Shown here: positions 44,639 through 56,902 of the stretch, one piece after another
How positions within the stretch are numbered: position 1 is the stretch's first letter
How the letters are laid out: every line of letters begins with the position of its first letter
Assembly: GCA_963682175.1 (NCBI GenBank)
Contig: OY821774.1
Location: forward strand, 46,762,201-46,826,200
Origin: Triglochin maritima
Taxonomy: Eukaryota > Streptophyta > Magnoliopsida > Alismatales > Juncaginaceae
Reading direction: 5' to 3'
DNA length: 64,000 nucleotides
Notes under the pieces: generated by a model
What the model was told of the DNA's origin: nothing
Seen by the model: only the letters and a program-made list of their open reading frames with translations
Databases searched by the model: none
Made by a program: the position numbers and the translations under genes

Positions 44639-45092
44639 CCGACCCGTTACCACCGAAAACTTGCAAAGGAACGTTAAATAATTTGAGATAACACACTGTA
44701 TAATTTTAAGATTTTTTTAAATTTTTTAGGATGGGCGTCTTAGCCAAACGCCCCCCTTGGGTGAGCTGTCTTAGACAGACGCCTCCGCCATGGGGGAGGC
44801 GTCTGGCTAAAACGCTCCCGCCAAAGGGGAGGCGTCTGGCTAAGACGCCTCCCCCATAGGGGGCGTTTTACCTAGATGCCCGACTCGATTTTTTTTGCTG
44901 GGCTTACTTCACCGAATTCAGGCGCTTCACCAGACATTTCCGTAGTGTTTGTAATGGGAAAATGAGGAAAACGTAGGTAGAAACCTTATTTTAAGAGACA
45001 TGACGAAATGAGTATTAAATGAATTGTTAAGGGCAAAAAAGTAATTGTTGGGACAATTTAAGTAGTTTTCCAAGACGAATAGTAGCTCCCTG

Positions 45093-45323
45093 AATCTTTG
45101 GCGTAGGGCGTATTGTTTAATTATTTGTTATTATTGCTCATAGGATTGATATTAAAGTAAGGTTGGACAAGTGGAACTCAAAATATATTAAAGAAATAAA
45201 AGCTTACAATTTTTATTAGGTTCACGTGTCTTCTCCGTGTAGAAGTAAGTATCAGTCACCCCCCCCCCCCCCCCGATGGTCGAGCTAGTTCAATCCCCGG
45301 GTGCCTCAAGCAACGTTCCTTGG
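45093..45323. other. Spacer with poly-C run and possible tRNA-like B box
   Basis: A run of about 18 C lies near 45258-45275. It is followed by GAGCTAGTTCAATCCCCGG (about 45282-45300), which resembles the B box of a tRNA-derived SINE. No A box is visible, perhaps because of the poly-C run. A SINE is possible but unproven. Confidence 0.25.
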
Positions 45324-46163
45324 TGAACATGATAGTAAATTGTGAGGTGTCCCTCCCATCACGAAGCTGCTACACCAGGGGGTGTCATAAGACCACCATT
45401 AACAGTGTCCGGGTAGTTCCCAGGCGTCCGATTTTCTCTCTCCGTCATGTCACAGCTCAAACCAATCTTTCTAAATTTTTCTTAATCACATCCAGAAACA
45501 ACTCAAGCGTCCTACATTCTTTCCCATCTACGTCATTTGTGGATCAATTCTAGGTAAAACACAAAAAAATGTCAAAACATTTTAAAAAATATAAACAAAC
45601 AAAAAACATATTTTCATAAAAAAAATTAAAATAATTTTTAAAACATTTTTGAAAACAAAAAATAAAAAACAATTTTTTAACCAATACGGGGGGCATGTGC
45701 CCCCCCCCCCCCCCCCCGGATTGGGCGTCGGGGCGGTTCTGCCGGGAACATGATCTTAAATTGTGAGGTGTCCCTCCTATCATGAAGCTGCTACAGTAGG
45801 TGGTGTCATAAGACCACCATTAACATCGTCCGGGCAGTTCCCGACGTCCGGTTTTCTCTCTCTGTCACGTCAGCTCAAACCAACCCCCTAAATTGTTCTT
45901 AACCACACTCAGAAATAACTCAAGCGCCTTACATTCTTTCCCCTCCACGTCATTTGATGATCAATTCTAGGTAAAACACAAAAAATGTCAAAACATTTTT
46001 AAAAATATAAAAAACAAAAAACATATTTTCATAAAAATATATTTTAAAAATATTTTTAAAAACATTTTTAAAAACAAAAAATCAAAAACAAAACAAAAAA
46101 ACATTTTTTTAACCAATCCGGGGACCACGTGGCCTCCGGATTGGGCACGGCAGAACCGCCGAC
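45324..46163. repeat. Tandem pair of 422-bp units containing MITE-like sequence
   Basis: GAACATGAT..TAAATTGTGAGG begins at 45324 and again at 45746, 422 bases apart, and the two units stay similar throughout. Each has a lead of about 95 bases ending CACCATTAAC, then a segment like the MITE at 17991-18483 (GTAGTTCCCAGGCGTCCG or GCAGTTCCCGACGTCCG, CACGTCAGC, an A-rich centre, CCGGATTGGGC). A poly-C run (near 45702-45717) sits in unit 1. Unit 2 is joined directly to truncated copia gag at 46164. Confidence 0.75.
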
Positions 46164-47810
46164 CCATGATTTCACTTTGGGATTGGACCTTCCAAAATGT
46201 GAGATAGTTTCTCAAACTTTAACACGATGTTGAGTTTGAGTTGCCAACTAATGAAGTTTGAGCCATCATTTGCTAAAGGGTGTTTTTCTATCATGGATCG
46301 TACGATAGGTTGGATGTTCGACATTTTTCTACAAAATAAATCATACAGGTTTTAATGCCAATTTTATGTTTTAATACACATGCATACATATATCGAATAT
46401 ATAAATGTAAATGTTGCAAATTAAAATCTTGCCCATAAATGCAACAATCCAAGATCCTATTAATTGTAATATAGACTAGCTAAGGGCTATCGAATACATT
46501 ACAATATCAAGGTAAGAAAACATTTTCTAATCACAACCTTTTTGAATTTTAGCAATATTTAGCATCTTCAAACTCTTGTGACTCTTGTCGTTTTAATTAT
46601 GAGGGAATATGACCTATCCTCGTAAGAAAAACTTTTTCCCAAAACCGAGCGAGGGCTCTAGGTAATGTTAAGAAAACTTATTTTCATTTGATACGAGATA
46701 CGTTTATCTATTGTATTCACAACTAAACATACTTGGGGTTCACTAGGGTGAAACACACCTCATATATTTAATTGTGGCACAACAACAGACAACCTTTATA
46801 TCTCCCACTATTCCCAAAGATAGAGGGAGCTATCTCTCGCTAAGGGCGAGCAGAATATCCCTCGATCAATGGCTGCTAGTGGATGAAATAAGAAGGAAAT
46901 TTATTCTTAATTTTTGTTGGACAATTTAACATGTGATTTAGAATTTTAGGTTATCATGCATATTAATATTCATACACATCCTAACATTCACCATTCATCA
47001 CATGCATAGCAGAAATTATAAAACAGAAATTAAACATTCACACAATCCACATCGTGTGAGTTTATATGTTCCCTTCGATCCTTGATCCTCGATCCCCGAT
47101 CCTCGATCCTCGATCGATGCGCTACAGCAGCGACTTCCTCTTGCACCGGAGATGTAGATTTTACAGAAAATAAACATGCTCCTCACATTCGATAAAAACC
47201 GACTAGTGCAAGTCCTATGTAAAAACTTCTCACATGCAAATGCAATTCTAAAGATAGAAAATATAGAATATGGCTTTTACATACATAAGCCCCTGTATAA
47301 TAATAATTACATACATTTGTAGTGTCTGATTTGGAACATATAAACTCACAATCCTGCAAAGCAACTCAAGCATCCATGCACGCAATTGCTATAAACTACA
47401 GAATCTAATTTATCAATCATCTAGAATTCTCAACAATTCTTTGAAAAATATTTTGAAATCCATTAAAAACATTTTTCATACATCCATAGTTCACAAATTA
47501 ATTATGAACCGCTGTTCATCCAATTTCCAATGGAAAGATGAATCGCAGTTTTTTCGGTTTTGTTGATTCTCTTACAAAATAATCGTTTGTACTTAAAACG
47601 AAATTATTGCAAGTTAGACTTATGTCTAAATCATAATTCTAATAATTATATGTCATGTTTTAAACATTCAAAACATTTAAAACGAATTATTATAAAGAAT
47701 TATTTCAACAAACATTTAAAGACCGAAAAACCGGTAAAACGAATTGTTTAAATCCTAGATGGTAAACTAGATTTGTTTACAGCCATAAATCATGAGAAAA
47801 TTGAACCCTA

Positions 47811-47824
47811 TGCTCTGATACCAC
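47811..47824 (-). other. Primer-binding site of copia element 1
   Basis: The minus strand reads GTGGTATCAGAGCA immediately after the LTR end CCTACA. TGGTATCAGAGC is the usual complement of the 3' end of initiator methionine tRNA in plant copia elements. This fixes the orientation and the LTR boundary. Confidence 0.9.
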
Positions 47825-49740
47825 TGTAGGATTTAATGTTTAATTATACATATATATTTTTCGGATTTTTATGTATAATAAGGATCAATTTTCAATTTTC
47901 TAGAATTTATTGCATGCATCGGTTTGTTTTAACAAACTAGTTTCAGAAACTCTATTAAAACAAACATAAAGGAGCTCCGAAATTCATACCTACAAGTTCT
48001 TTAAAACTTCTCGAAGATTCGGAGACGGTTGGGATGCTCCTCGCTGCGCCGGATGCCTCCGAGTATTCACCAAACTCTAAACAAGATCGGAGAGAGGGAA
48101 GCTAGTCTCTCAATCTCCGATAGGGTTTAGAATCCAATTACTAACCCCTCTTTAATTCCCTTGAGAAGATGATCTCTTAAGAACTAAACTAAACTTAAGA
48201 ATTTATGGAATTTTCGTGGAGAATTAAGGAGAGAGATTTTGCATGAAAAGCAATATTAATTAAGATGTAGGAAGGCAATGAGATAACCTCTATTTATAGG
48301 TTCTCTCCAAATTACCTATTCATGTGCAACCTCTTGCCCATGATTTCATGCAAAATTCCATCTAACCATCCATTATTTATTAATAAATAATATTAGCCAC
48401 GAATTAAATCAATTATGGACCAATTCCATGCACGATCTAATTAATTCTTAAATTAATTCTGCAGAAAACCGTCTGGACCGGTCGACCGTTACTGTTCATC
48501 GGTCGACCGGTACTGTTCATCATGGACCGGTACTGTTCATCGGTTGACCAGTACTATTCATCGGTTGACTTTTGCACAGTACTGCAGACTGGTCAAATTT
48601 TGGTTTAACCCCTACAAAATTTGACATTTCGGGATTAGTAGTAAATTCACAACTTATGTAACATATTATCCTATGTAATGTCAACTCATTACACCCCATA
48701 ATATTTACATCACATATGAATTTAATTTAGATTCTAATTATGTTATTAATCACAACATAATCTTGATTTTGCTTGTTCACCCCATGTGTCATATTTTCTA
48801 CATGAAACCCGACACATCCTTATGAACTCAAAATCCACATTTCTTGTTTCCCAGTTTTGTGGTGTGACCTATGGGAGGATCTAAACTAAGTTGGCAGTGA
48901 TATTAAAGGCTTAATATCACAAGCTATAAGCGGTATCTAGCTACACATTATAGCTCCCAATTAGTTAGATGTCTTAATTCCACTCGAACCAAAACCCGAT
49001 CCACTTAGTGATGGAGTGCATCACTTGTGTCCGTCCCTTGCCTCATGATATTAAGAATACACACAAAGTAGTATTGTGTCATCTTTGTATTAGTATTCAT
49101 TTCTTGATCTCTTTAAGCTAGTTATAAATATGTGACTTAACTCAAATCACATTGTGCACATTATAACTTTGCTTTATCAAGGGGCCCACTAATATCATCA
49201 CTCAATTAAGAGGGGCAATGATAATCTTTTGACTAACTATCTTCTCCAACGAAAGTTATACTTAACCAACCGATGCCTTTACACTACACTGATCGATAGT
49301 TCAAGACACTGATCTAATTAAGTATTCCTTAAGTGATCAGATATAAGTCTCATATCAAAGGACCAAAGACACAGTAAAATATTAATGACACAGAAACACA
49401 TTTCTATAATATTTTACTTATTAGGTCTATTCAGTATACAAAAGTAATATTTTCCTCTTTTGCATACCCGTGTCGTCACTCACTTGTAGAGCTACAATGA
49501 TCTATGACCAACACGACAATCTTAACTCGGTAATTAATGTTCCATGTTAATTACCATGATTGCGAATATCTTTTGTTTTATGCAAACCAATATCTTTTAG
49601 AGCTCTACGGTTAAGGACCAAGAGCCTCTTCCTTAACACTTCTAAAAGACGAATAACATAAACAATGAACAAAATGATTTCTCATTCAATTCATAATAAT
49701 TGGCATTTAAAAGTAAAACTTTTAGAACACATTCCCTTCA
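47825..49740 (-). repeat. 5' LTR of copia element 1
   Basis: 1,916 bp; on the minus strand it starts TGAAGGGAATGTGTTC and ends AAATCCTACA. It is nearly identical to 56903-58836 (1,934 bp). Palindromes (CCGGTCGACCG and variants) lie near 48476-48570. Confidence 0.85.
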
Positions 49741-50965
49741 CCACGTTCGGTTGACCGATCCACAGAACCTTCGGTCGACCGAACCATAAACGGATTATCG
49801 AACTTTTACCCGATTTTGCCTTTTCAAATTTTGGATTTATTTCCAACAAAATTTGAACTTTAGGGGGTTTTAGCAAATTCACAACTTATGCAATATATTA
49901 TCCTATGCAATAATAAATTATTGCACCCCATAATATATGCATCTCATATGAATTTATCATGATTCTAATTATGTTATATACAACATAATTGATTTTACTT
50001 GTTCACCACATGTGTCATATTTTCTATAAGAAACCCGACACATCATATGAACCAAAAATCAAGCTTCTTGTTTCCCGGTTTTTGCGGTGTGACCTATGGG
50101 AGGATCTAAACTAAGTTGACAGTGATATTAAGAGCTTAATATCACAAGCTATAAGTGGTATCTAGCTACACATTATAGCTCCCAATTAGTTAGATGTCTT
50201 AATTCCACTCGAACCAAAACCCGATCCATTTAGTGATGGAGTGCACCACTTGTGTCCGTCCCTTGCCTCATGATATTAAGAATACACACAAAGTAGTATT
50301 GTGTCATCTTTGTATTAGTATTCATTTTTTGATCTCTTTAAGCTAGTTATAAATATGTGACTTAACTCAAATCACATTGTGCACATTATAACTTTGCTTT
50401 ATCAAGGGACCCACTAATATCATCACTCAATTAAGAGGGGCAATGATAATCTTTTGACTAACTATCTTCTCCAACAAAAGTCATACTTAACCAACCAATG
50501 TCTTTACACTACTCTCATCGATAGCTCAAGACACTAGTCTAATTAAGCAATTCTTAAGTGATCGGATATAAGTCTCATATCAAAGGACCAAAGACATAGT
50601 AAAACATCAATGACACAGAAAACACAATTTTATAATGTTTTACTTATTAGGTCTATTCAGTATACAAAAGTAATATTTTCCTCTTTTGTGTACCCGTGTT
50701 GTCACTCACTTGTAGAGCTACAATGATCTATGACCAACACGACAATCTTAACTCGGTAATTAATGTCCCATGTTAATTACCATGATTGCGAATATCTTTC
50801 ATTTTATGTAAACCAATATCTTTTAGAGCTCTACGGTTAAGGACCAAGAGCCTCTTCCTTAACACTTCTAAAAGACGAATAACATAAACAAGGAACAAAA
50901 TGATTTCTCATTCAATTCATAATAATTGACATTTAAAAGTAAAACTTTTATAACACATTCCTTCA
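49741..50965 (-). repeat. Diverged, truncated LTR copy next to copia element 1
   Basis: The stretch matches most of the neighbouring LTR (from about 48600 onward) but differs in many bases and lacks the first 650 bases or so. It ends CATTCCTTCA at 50965. Palindromes lie near 49746 and 49773. No target duplication was found, so it may be a remnant of an older related element. Confidence 0.75.
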
Positions 50966-51239
50966 CCACCAACCATCCAACTTCTCACGTTCATTGGGGA
51001 ACGTGGATGACTTGTTTCGAGGAGAATGTGGAGTGTCAGACAAAATTTGATGAGAGAGAGTAAGTTGATGACTTGTTTTGCCCAAAAGCCCATAAAAGAG
51101 CCTCCCAAAAAAGAACACTTAAGATTTCCAATCTTTTATTTAATCAAAGTCTGTGGGCAATTTAGGAATTTACTTTGACAAGACATCTGAGACTCCTAAA
51201 AGTATTCTCTCCATCCAAACAACTCTCAAAGTTAACTTT
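50966..51239. other. Spacer, nothing recognised
   Basis: Ordinary AT-rich sequence between the LTR copy and the inverted-repeat-bounded element. Confidence 0.4.
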
Positions 51240-52706
51240 CTATGCTCAAAGTTACCCGACATTTGAAAAAAACTTACATTTTACCTCTCTTTGAAAATAT
51301 GTTTATCTTTCCACTTCTCCCCAAAATACCCGTGCCTAAACCATATGAGATGATTCTCTTTCGATCATTGTCTTTCTTTCTTTTTTCTCTTTCAGCCTTC
51401 AAAAATCGTAACAATTTATATCGCGCACACATCAAACCCATCGAGTTTACAGTTCTCCACACAGAAATGATTCAAATTTCGTTCGTCATAAAACGCCCTA
51501 AAAAATCGTGTGTTGAAAAAATACAATTTTTCAAGAAATCTAAATTATCGAAGACATAACGCGCACACATCGAACCCATCGAATTTACAACTCTCTCTCT
51601 ACACCGAAACGATTCGAATTCTGTTCGTCATAAAATGCTCTCAAAAATCGTGTTGAAAAAACACAACTTTTCAAGAAATCTAAATTATCGATGACATATC
51701 GCACATACATCGAGCCCGTTGAGTTTATAATTATCCACACCGAAACGATTTGAATTTCGTTCATCATAAAACATCCTAAAAAATCGTGTAGTGAAAAGTT
51801 GTGATTTTTCAAAAAATCTAAATTATCGAGATTATGTCGCTTACACATCGAGCGCGTCGAGCTCATCGAGTTTATAATTATCCACACCGAAACTATTCGA
51901 ATTCCGTTCGTCATAAGACACCCTAAAAAATAGAGCACATTCGATCAAGCTCCATCGAGCATATCAAAAACCAACTCAACATTAAATTAAAACAAACTCA
52001 ACAAACTGGTATCAGAGTTTTATCGAGCTCACATGTAAAAGGAATCGAGTCTATCGAGCACAACAACTGAGTTCCTATCGAACTCATATCGAGCACATTG
52101 AGCTTCGTTGGAAACACAGAAGATCGGTCTGACTTCCATCGATTCAATCCACTCCATCAAACACTCAATTTAATCCTATCTAGTTAACATGCAAAAGTAA
52201 ATGAGCCTATCGAGCACAACAATCGTGTGTCTGAACTCATATCGAGTTGATCGAGCTTCGTTGGAAACAAAGAAGATGTCAGTTTTTGGTATAAAAATGG
52301 TTAGAATTCCTAATAAATCCCCAAGCCCAAAAATACACTGTGTTTGGTTTCCAGGGGGCATTGCCTCTTGCCACACCCGCCACCTCACTGGCAAGGTAGA
52401 ACATCGCTTGCTCATTGAGGAACGAGACACCCGACCGACCCGTTGGAGTGAGTGAGTCAATCCCAACACAAAAAACCTTGAAATCACTTTCCGAACATGC
52501 ACAAACAAACCCCCCAAAATACATCTGGGTTCGACTACGATGGAGATTGATGCGTGAAAAATGGAGAGAAGATGAGTGACAAAAATGAGTTTTTGATATT
52601 TTTAAAGACATGAGTATTTTGGGTTGAACGAGAAACATACATATATTTTTTAGAGAGAGCCAAAATGTGATTTTTCGCCAGAGGTTTTGGACAACTTTGA
52701 GCATAG
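51240..52706. mobile_element. Possible DNA element bounded by inverted CTATGCTCAAAGTT
   Basis: The left edge reads CTATGCTCAAAGTT and the right edge AACTTTGAGCATAG, an exact 14-base inverted pair 1.47 kb apart. No target duplication or transposase was seen, so the class is unknown. The inside holds a 139-bp tandem array and a GC-richer part (52330-52460) without a recognisable protein. Confidence 0.45.
51423..51930. repeat. Tandem repeat, about 139-bp period, four copies
   Basis: Units start at 51423 (GCGCACACATC), 51561 (GCGCACACATC), 51701 (GCACATACATC) and 51839 (GCTTACACATC), so spacing is 138, 140 and 138 bases. Each continues with CATCGAGTTTA-like sequence, CACCGAAACGATT, TTCGTCATAAAA and AAATCTAAATTATCG. 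The last unit is incomplete. Confidence 0.85.
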
Positions 52707-55157
52707 AGGGTTTCCTTTACTAATTGAAGAATTTGTAGATCTTTTATCATCTACCTCCCCATGTTATGTCATAATTAACATGACCCACTATTTACAAGAA
52801 CCTAAAGTATATATGTTCAAAGATATCTACATCTTGAATTAAAAATGTCCTTGCTTTTGCTTGCACGAGTATGTAAAATCTAATGTAGTTATCCATTACG
52901 GAACATTTATGTGACGAGCTTCCTATCCTACCAACATTAAATCCCTTAAACTCCATGATAGGTAGATATTTAGATAACCTGTTTAGGTGAGACTAGTACT
53001 CATGCACTGATCTCCTGAAAATTCTAGTTTCCAACCCTTTTAAAATACAAGTATGGCCATTGGTAGGTCTTGATTGCGTCTTGCACAATTCATAAGTTTG
53101 TTTAAGTTTGCAATCCATAATTAAGTTTATGGTATCATTTGAATAGCTTCGCTTCAAGATAGATAGTGTCTGCGCCTATGCGGCGTAGATATGACTGCTT
53201 CAAAAGTGTTTCACCTTCCCCACTCAACTTGCGTTTGATTCTCGTGTGTAATTAATCCAAAGGTCAATAATTTTCTCCCTCAAAGCTTTTCCCACGACAT
53301 AAAACTTACACAAATTTTCATTCCTTGATGCATCATTCCCCATACTCCAAACATTAATTTTAGTAGTGTTCGCGTACACCCTTCATTTAGGCGAGATTGT
53401 AAAATTTTCACAGACACATACACTGAAGGGTGTACAAAATACCGAACATACCTTATGTCATGTCGCTAGTGTTCAGAATGAATGATGCCTCTTGAAAATC
53501 CACAACTTATTCGTAGAGGTTGCAAATGGGACAACCATGGGAGGATTAGAAAGATAAGTGTATGCATTTCTTACTTATTATGTTGAAATTACTTAATATC
53601 AAAATTATCTCTCTCACTAGTAGAATTAAGATTCGACCTCTCTTACCCTTCCAAGTGTGAACCTTCTGAGGCTTGAGAATTGAGATAAAACGTTGACAAC
53701 AACAATCCATGCTCGTCCATACTTTGGGGTGTTTGATGCAAAATACATTTTCAAATTCGACAGTTTGACGCAAAATGGGCCCTTTGGCAGCTCTAAAGGC
53801 GGGATTGGCCATCTACTTTCTCAAACATAACTGATGACGATATTACCCTTGTCGAACTTCAAAAATTACGAAATTACCTAGAGAGAGAAGAATGGCGGGA
53901 AGACTTCCATCGCTGTTTACGAATTTGCCCTCCACTCAGCCCAGGCCAGGGACATGACGTGCACAATTATGCATGGACTGAGCAAATGACCGAAATACCC
54001 TTGATTAGATTAAGAAAAAGAGATGAATCAATCCCATTTTTATTACTTCTCGAACTCATTACTTATTTTAGGTGATCAGTAATTAAAAATAGAATACTCA
54101 CTATCAGCAAGACAACCATGGATTGCATTTAAAATTCATACAATAGCATTTTCGTACATGTATCAAGTTTTCTCTTATTATCTCTCATTTTGGTGCATGC
54201 AATCAAGCCTAGCCTAAGTAGATTTTCAAGCATTGGAGAATGTTTAAAGTATCGTTTGCTTAATTATATGCCAATTTTGAAATTAAAAAATAATGCTACA
54301 AAGGTCATCCTAGGTTTTGCACACCACTTGGAGAAATAATATAAGTTTTTTCCCCTCTAAATTGAATGAAAATGCAACTTTAGAAAAATTGCATTGTATG
54401 TGTGAAGCAGTTTTCAGTCTTCTTTTTGTGAACCCTTTCCCAATCAATCAATATTTTTGTATGATTCACGAGTTAACAATGTTTTCCGTTTTTTTATTAT
54501 ATATTTGTATTTCGTGTACATGAATCAACCACACATATACAGTCTGCTGACCAGATTGATCTAGAAAGGTATTTCTTCATGAGCTATGTACTTGCGAAAC
54601 ATTTTATTTTGAGAAAAAAATAATTATTTCTTCGTAGTTCTCGTTGAAATTACTAAAGGGTGATTTAGTGATTATCCTTCTTTAAGTTTGACTTTCATAA
54701 TTCCTGAAACAGTAGACTGGAGCTATGGCCTGAACGTGTAAATGTAAGTCATGAATAACAATTAGAGATAAAAATCTGATAATTAATTGTTCAGAAATTT
54801 CGAATGATGTTACCAACGAACTTCTTTCATTGGACTCGATATTCAATAAGGTAGTTTTAAGAATTGACATATATTTACCGTTTTTTTTGTTTTTTTTGGT
54901 TAATTTCCAAACATACTTCTAGTTCTTACACCACGGTAAAGTTCATATCCAATTTGATGTCTGATTCGATTCAGATATAATTCAGATATAATATCATATG
55001 ATACAAATTTAACAAAACTTGACGTAATTTAGTGTCCAAAATTGTACACATTTTGTACAAATACAATGTGGATTGGATGCATATTTAAATCTAAACTTGT
55101 CATAAAATTAATGTCAAAGGTAATATTTGAAAATAATGCAGAAAATCAAGGTGAATA
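52707..55157. other. Intergenic, nothing recognised
   Basis: About 2.4 kb of AT-rich sequence. The minus-strand frame at 53546-53812 and the plus-strand frame at 54317-54523 have no family signature. No repeat boundary could be drawn. Confidence 0.35.
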
Positions 55158-55580
55158 TGTAACGTCCCGGAACAGTGGAAGAAATTTTTCAAATTTAAAA
55201 CATAAACATACGACCGTCAACGGTCAACAAGGGCACGTTACTAGAAAAGTCAACTGAGTACATATATATAAAATATCTCCACGTGGAAGTCATAATACAG
55301 AGTGTCAAAAGAGTGATTACATGTCTAATACATAACTATTGTAATCACTACCTCTACAAAAAGATAAGATGACAGAATCCGATCCCGGAGGTACTCCCCT
55401 CGGTCACCACCAACCTACGACTGCCTGCTCCCTGAAAATGAAACACAAAATCCGCCTGAGTTCCCGCAAGGAACCCCGTATGCCAACATCTCCTATCATA
55501 AACAGAAAATAAGACGAAAACCCAAGAATGCACATGCAATGCAAAACCGCCTCGGGCCCACAGACTGCACATTGCTCTCC

Positions 55581-55830
55581 TACACAAGGAAAGTGCATCC
55601 CCTCCTACACAAGGAAGAAGGCGTCCCTCTGCCGCACAGGCACAATGGACCTCGCTCTCCGACACACGGAAAGTGCATCCATTCCCTACACAAGGAAGAA
55701 GGCGTCCCTCTGCCGCACAGGCACAAGAGACCTTGCTTTCCGACACACGGAAAGTGCATCCCCTCCCTACACAAGGAAGAAGGCGTCTCCCACCCACACA
55801 GGCATGGAAGACATCCCTCTGCCACACAGG
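55581..55830. repeat. 82-bp minisatellite in the gypsy-like LTR
   Basis: TACACAAGGAAGAAGGCGTC begins at 55605, 55687 and 55768, spaced 82 and 81 bases. GGAAAGTGCATCC and CTCTGCCGCACAGGCACAA recur in each unit, with a partial unit before 55605 and a degraded one after 55768. Confidence 0.85.
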
Positions 55831-55884
55831 CTCAAGGAGTCCAACTGAAATCGCCCTCGTCGAAAGTGGAATCCACCAATGATA

Positions 55885-56460
55885 ATTCGACCCACCGGTC
55901 GAACAAGATCAAACTAGCGGTCGACCGTTTGGAAGGTCTACGCTAAACATTTAATATACATATATATCTAGTCGGTCGAACCAGGGTCCGTTCAACCGAT
56001 AAGAAAGTCTGCATGAATCCTGCCCACTGTATTCGGTCGACCGAAACTCTTCCGGTCGACCGGATCAACAAGCACTTCACTGCAGGAAAACTGCACGCGG
56101 TCGGTCGACCGGATCACAACGAGCGGTCGACTGTTTAGATGGTCAACGCTCTTGACCGACTTTGCGCAGTTCGGTCGACCGAGACACACACTCGGTCGGC
56201 TGAAGGTCTGTCTAACCTATCTACTGGGATTCGGTCGACCGACTAATATAACCCTTAGATTCCCGCTAAAATTTGGCATAAACGGTCGACCGTCACACAG
56301 ACGTCGTTCGACCGTTTTCGGGCAGTAAGTTAATATTCACTAAACTCGGTCGACCGACCCAACCACCGGTCGACCAAAACATACATTTCCCTTCTGGACA
56401 GACATCATCTAGACGTTGTTCGGTCGACCGAACTCTCAATCGATCGACCGAACAGAGCGT
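55885..56460. repeat. Palindrome array in the gypsy-like LTR
   Basis: More than a dozen TCGGTCGACCGA units or close variants lie in under 600 bases, for example near 55918, 56034, 56052, 56101, 56171, 56231, 56283, 56346, 56366, 56420 and 56440. Spacing is irregular. Confidence 0.85.
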
Positions 56461-56902
56461 TTTCAACCTCTGTCCAGTCGGGTTTCGCCGGGGAAACGAC
56501 ACCAACGCCGCCCCCCTACACTCCCACACCTCTTGGGGAGTTACTATGAAGACTTGACATACCTTTCACCGTGGAGAGATGCGCGCCGGCGAGCTCCTCC
56601 TTCTCCTCGGCGATTCTAGCTTCTTCTCCCTCATTCCTCCGTTCTCGTTGCTCCTCCCTCGCGTGCGCCTTCACCACGTCACCGGAGCTCCTCCTCTGGT
56701 CGCCGGGATGCAAGGGAAAGGGTAAGGTTTGGGTGGAAATCACGAAAATAAGCAACAAAGGAAGCAAATGGGTGAGTTTTGGTTTTTAAACAAAACCTAA
56801 ACGCTGCTACAGTACCGCCCCCACCTAAAACCCTATCCTCATCATCTCACTTCTCTTCCCCCATGCAAGCACACCAAAACCCATGCATGCCACCCTAATT
56901 TC

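Larger units (their letters stand above)
43724..45092. mobile_element. MULE derivative B, with plant mobile domain exon relic
   Basis: The left end holds ATTCATCGCCGGAAAACTAC, then TTAAATCGTTCG. The right end, reverse complemented, holds ATTCGTCTTGGAAAACTACT, then TAAATTGTCCC. These match the large MULE's right end. AATCTTTTG (43715-43723) and AATCTTTGG (45093-45101) are a possible 9-bp duplication with one mismatch. Inside are the first exon of the plant mobile domain gene (43888-43922), GC-rich subterminal repeats at both sides (43980-44090 and 44730-44890), palindrome variants (44190-44400) and a small inverted repeat (44411-44638). No transposase is left. Confidence 0.75.
46164..49740 (-). 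mobile_element. Copia element 1: 5' LTR, leader and first gag codons only
   Basis: On the minus strand this is a 5' LTR (49740-47825), a primer-binding site, a leader of about 1.5 kb, and the very start of gag, cut off at 46164. The leader (46250-47800) is nearly identical to 62600-64000 of copia element 2. The remaining gag, pol and 3' LTR are absent. The break point adjoins the tandem MITE-like unit. Confidence 0.85.
55158..56902 (+). mobile_element. Gypsy-like LTR copy, plus orientation, cut by copia element 2
   Basis: It starts TGTAACGTCCCGGAACAG and shares ordered landmarks with the minus-strand copy ending at 31078. It contains an 82-bp minisatellite (55581-55830), a dense palindrome array (55885-56460) and a GC-rich stretch near 56560-56720. 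The LTR end is not reached: sequence changes at 56903 into the copia LTR. Several overlapping frames across the minisatellite are repeat by-products. Confidence 0.6.

Noticed and set aside
47085..47115. Short GATCCTCGATCC series, considered as a CRISPR-like or satellite array
   Set aside because: Only a few 7-14 base units inside a copia leader, repeated in the second leader at 63417; ordinary simple sequence with no spacer structure.
51585..51938. 117-aa minus-strand frame with repeated IIINS phrase
   Set aside because: The repeats in the peptide simply mirror the 139-bp tandem units.
52176..52704. Frames of 113 and 141 aa in the GC-richer part near 52400
   Set aside because: Considered as a captured host gene fragment, but no family could be recognised on either strand.
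55354..55946. Long frames of 157 and 135 aa on opposite strands
   Set aside because: They cross the 82-bp minisatellite and exist only because the repeat unit lacks stops; the peptides are repeats of the unit.
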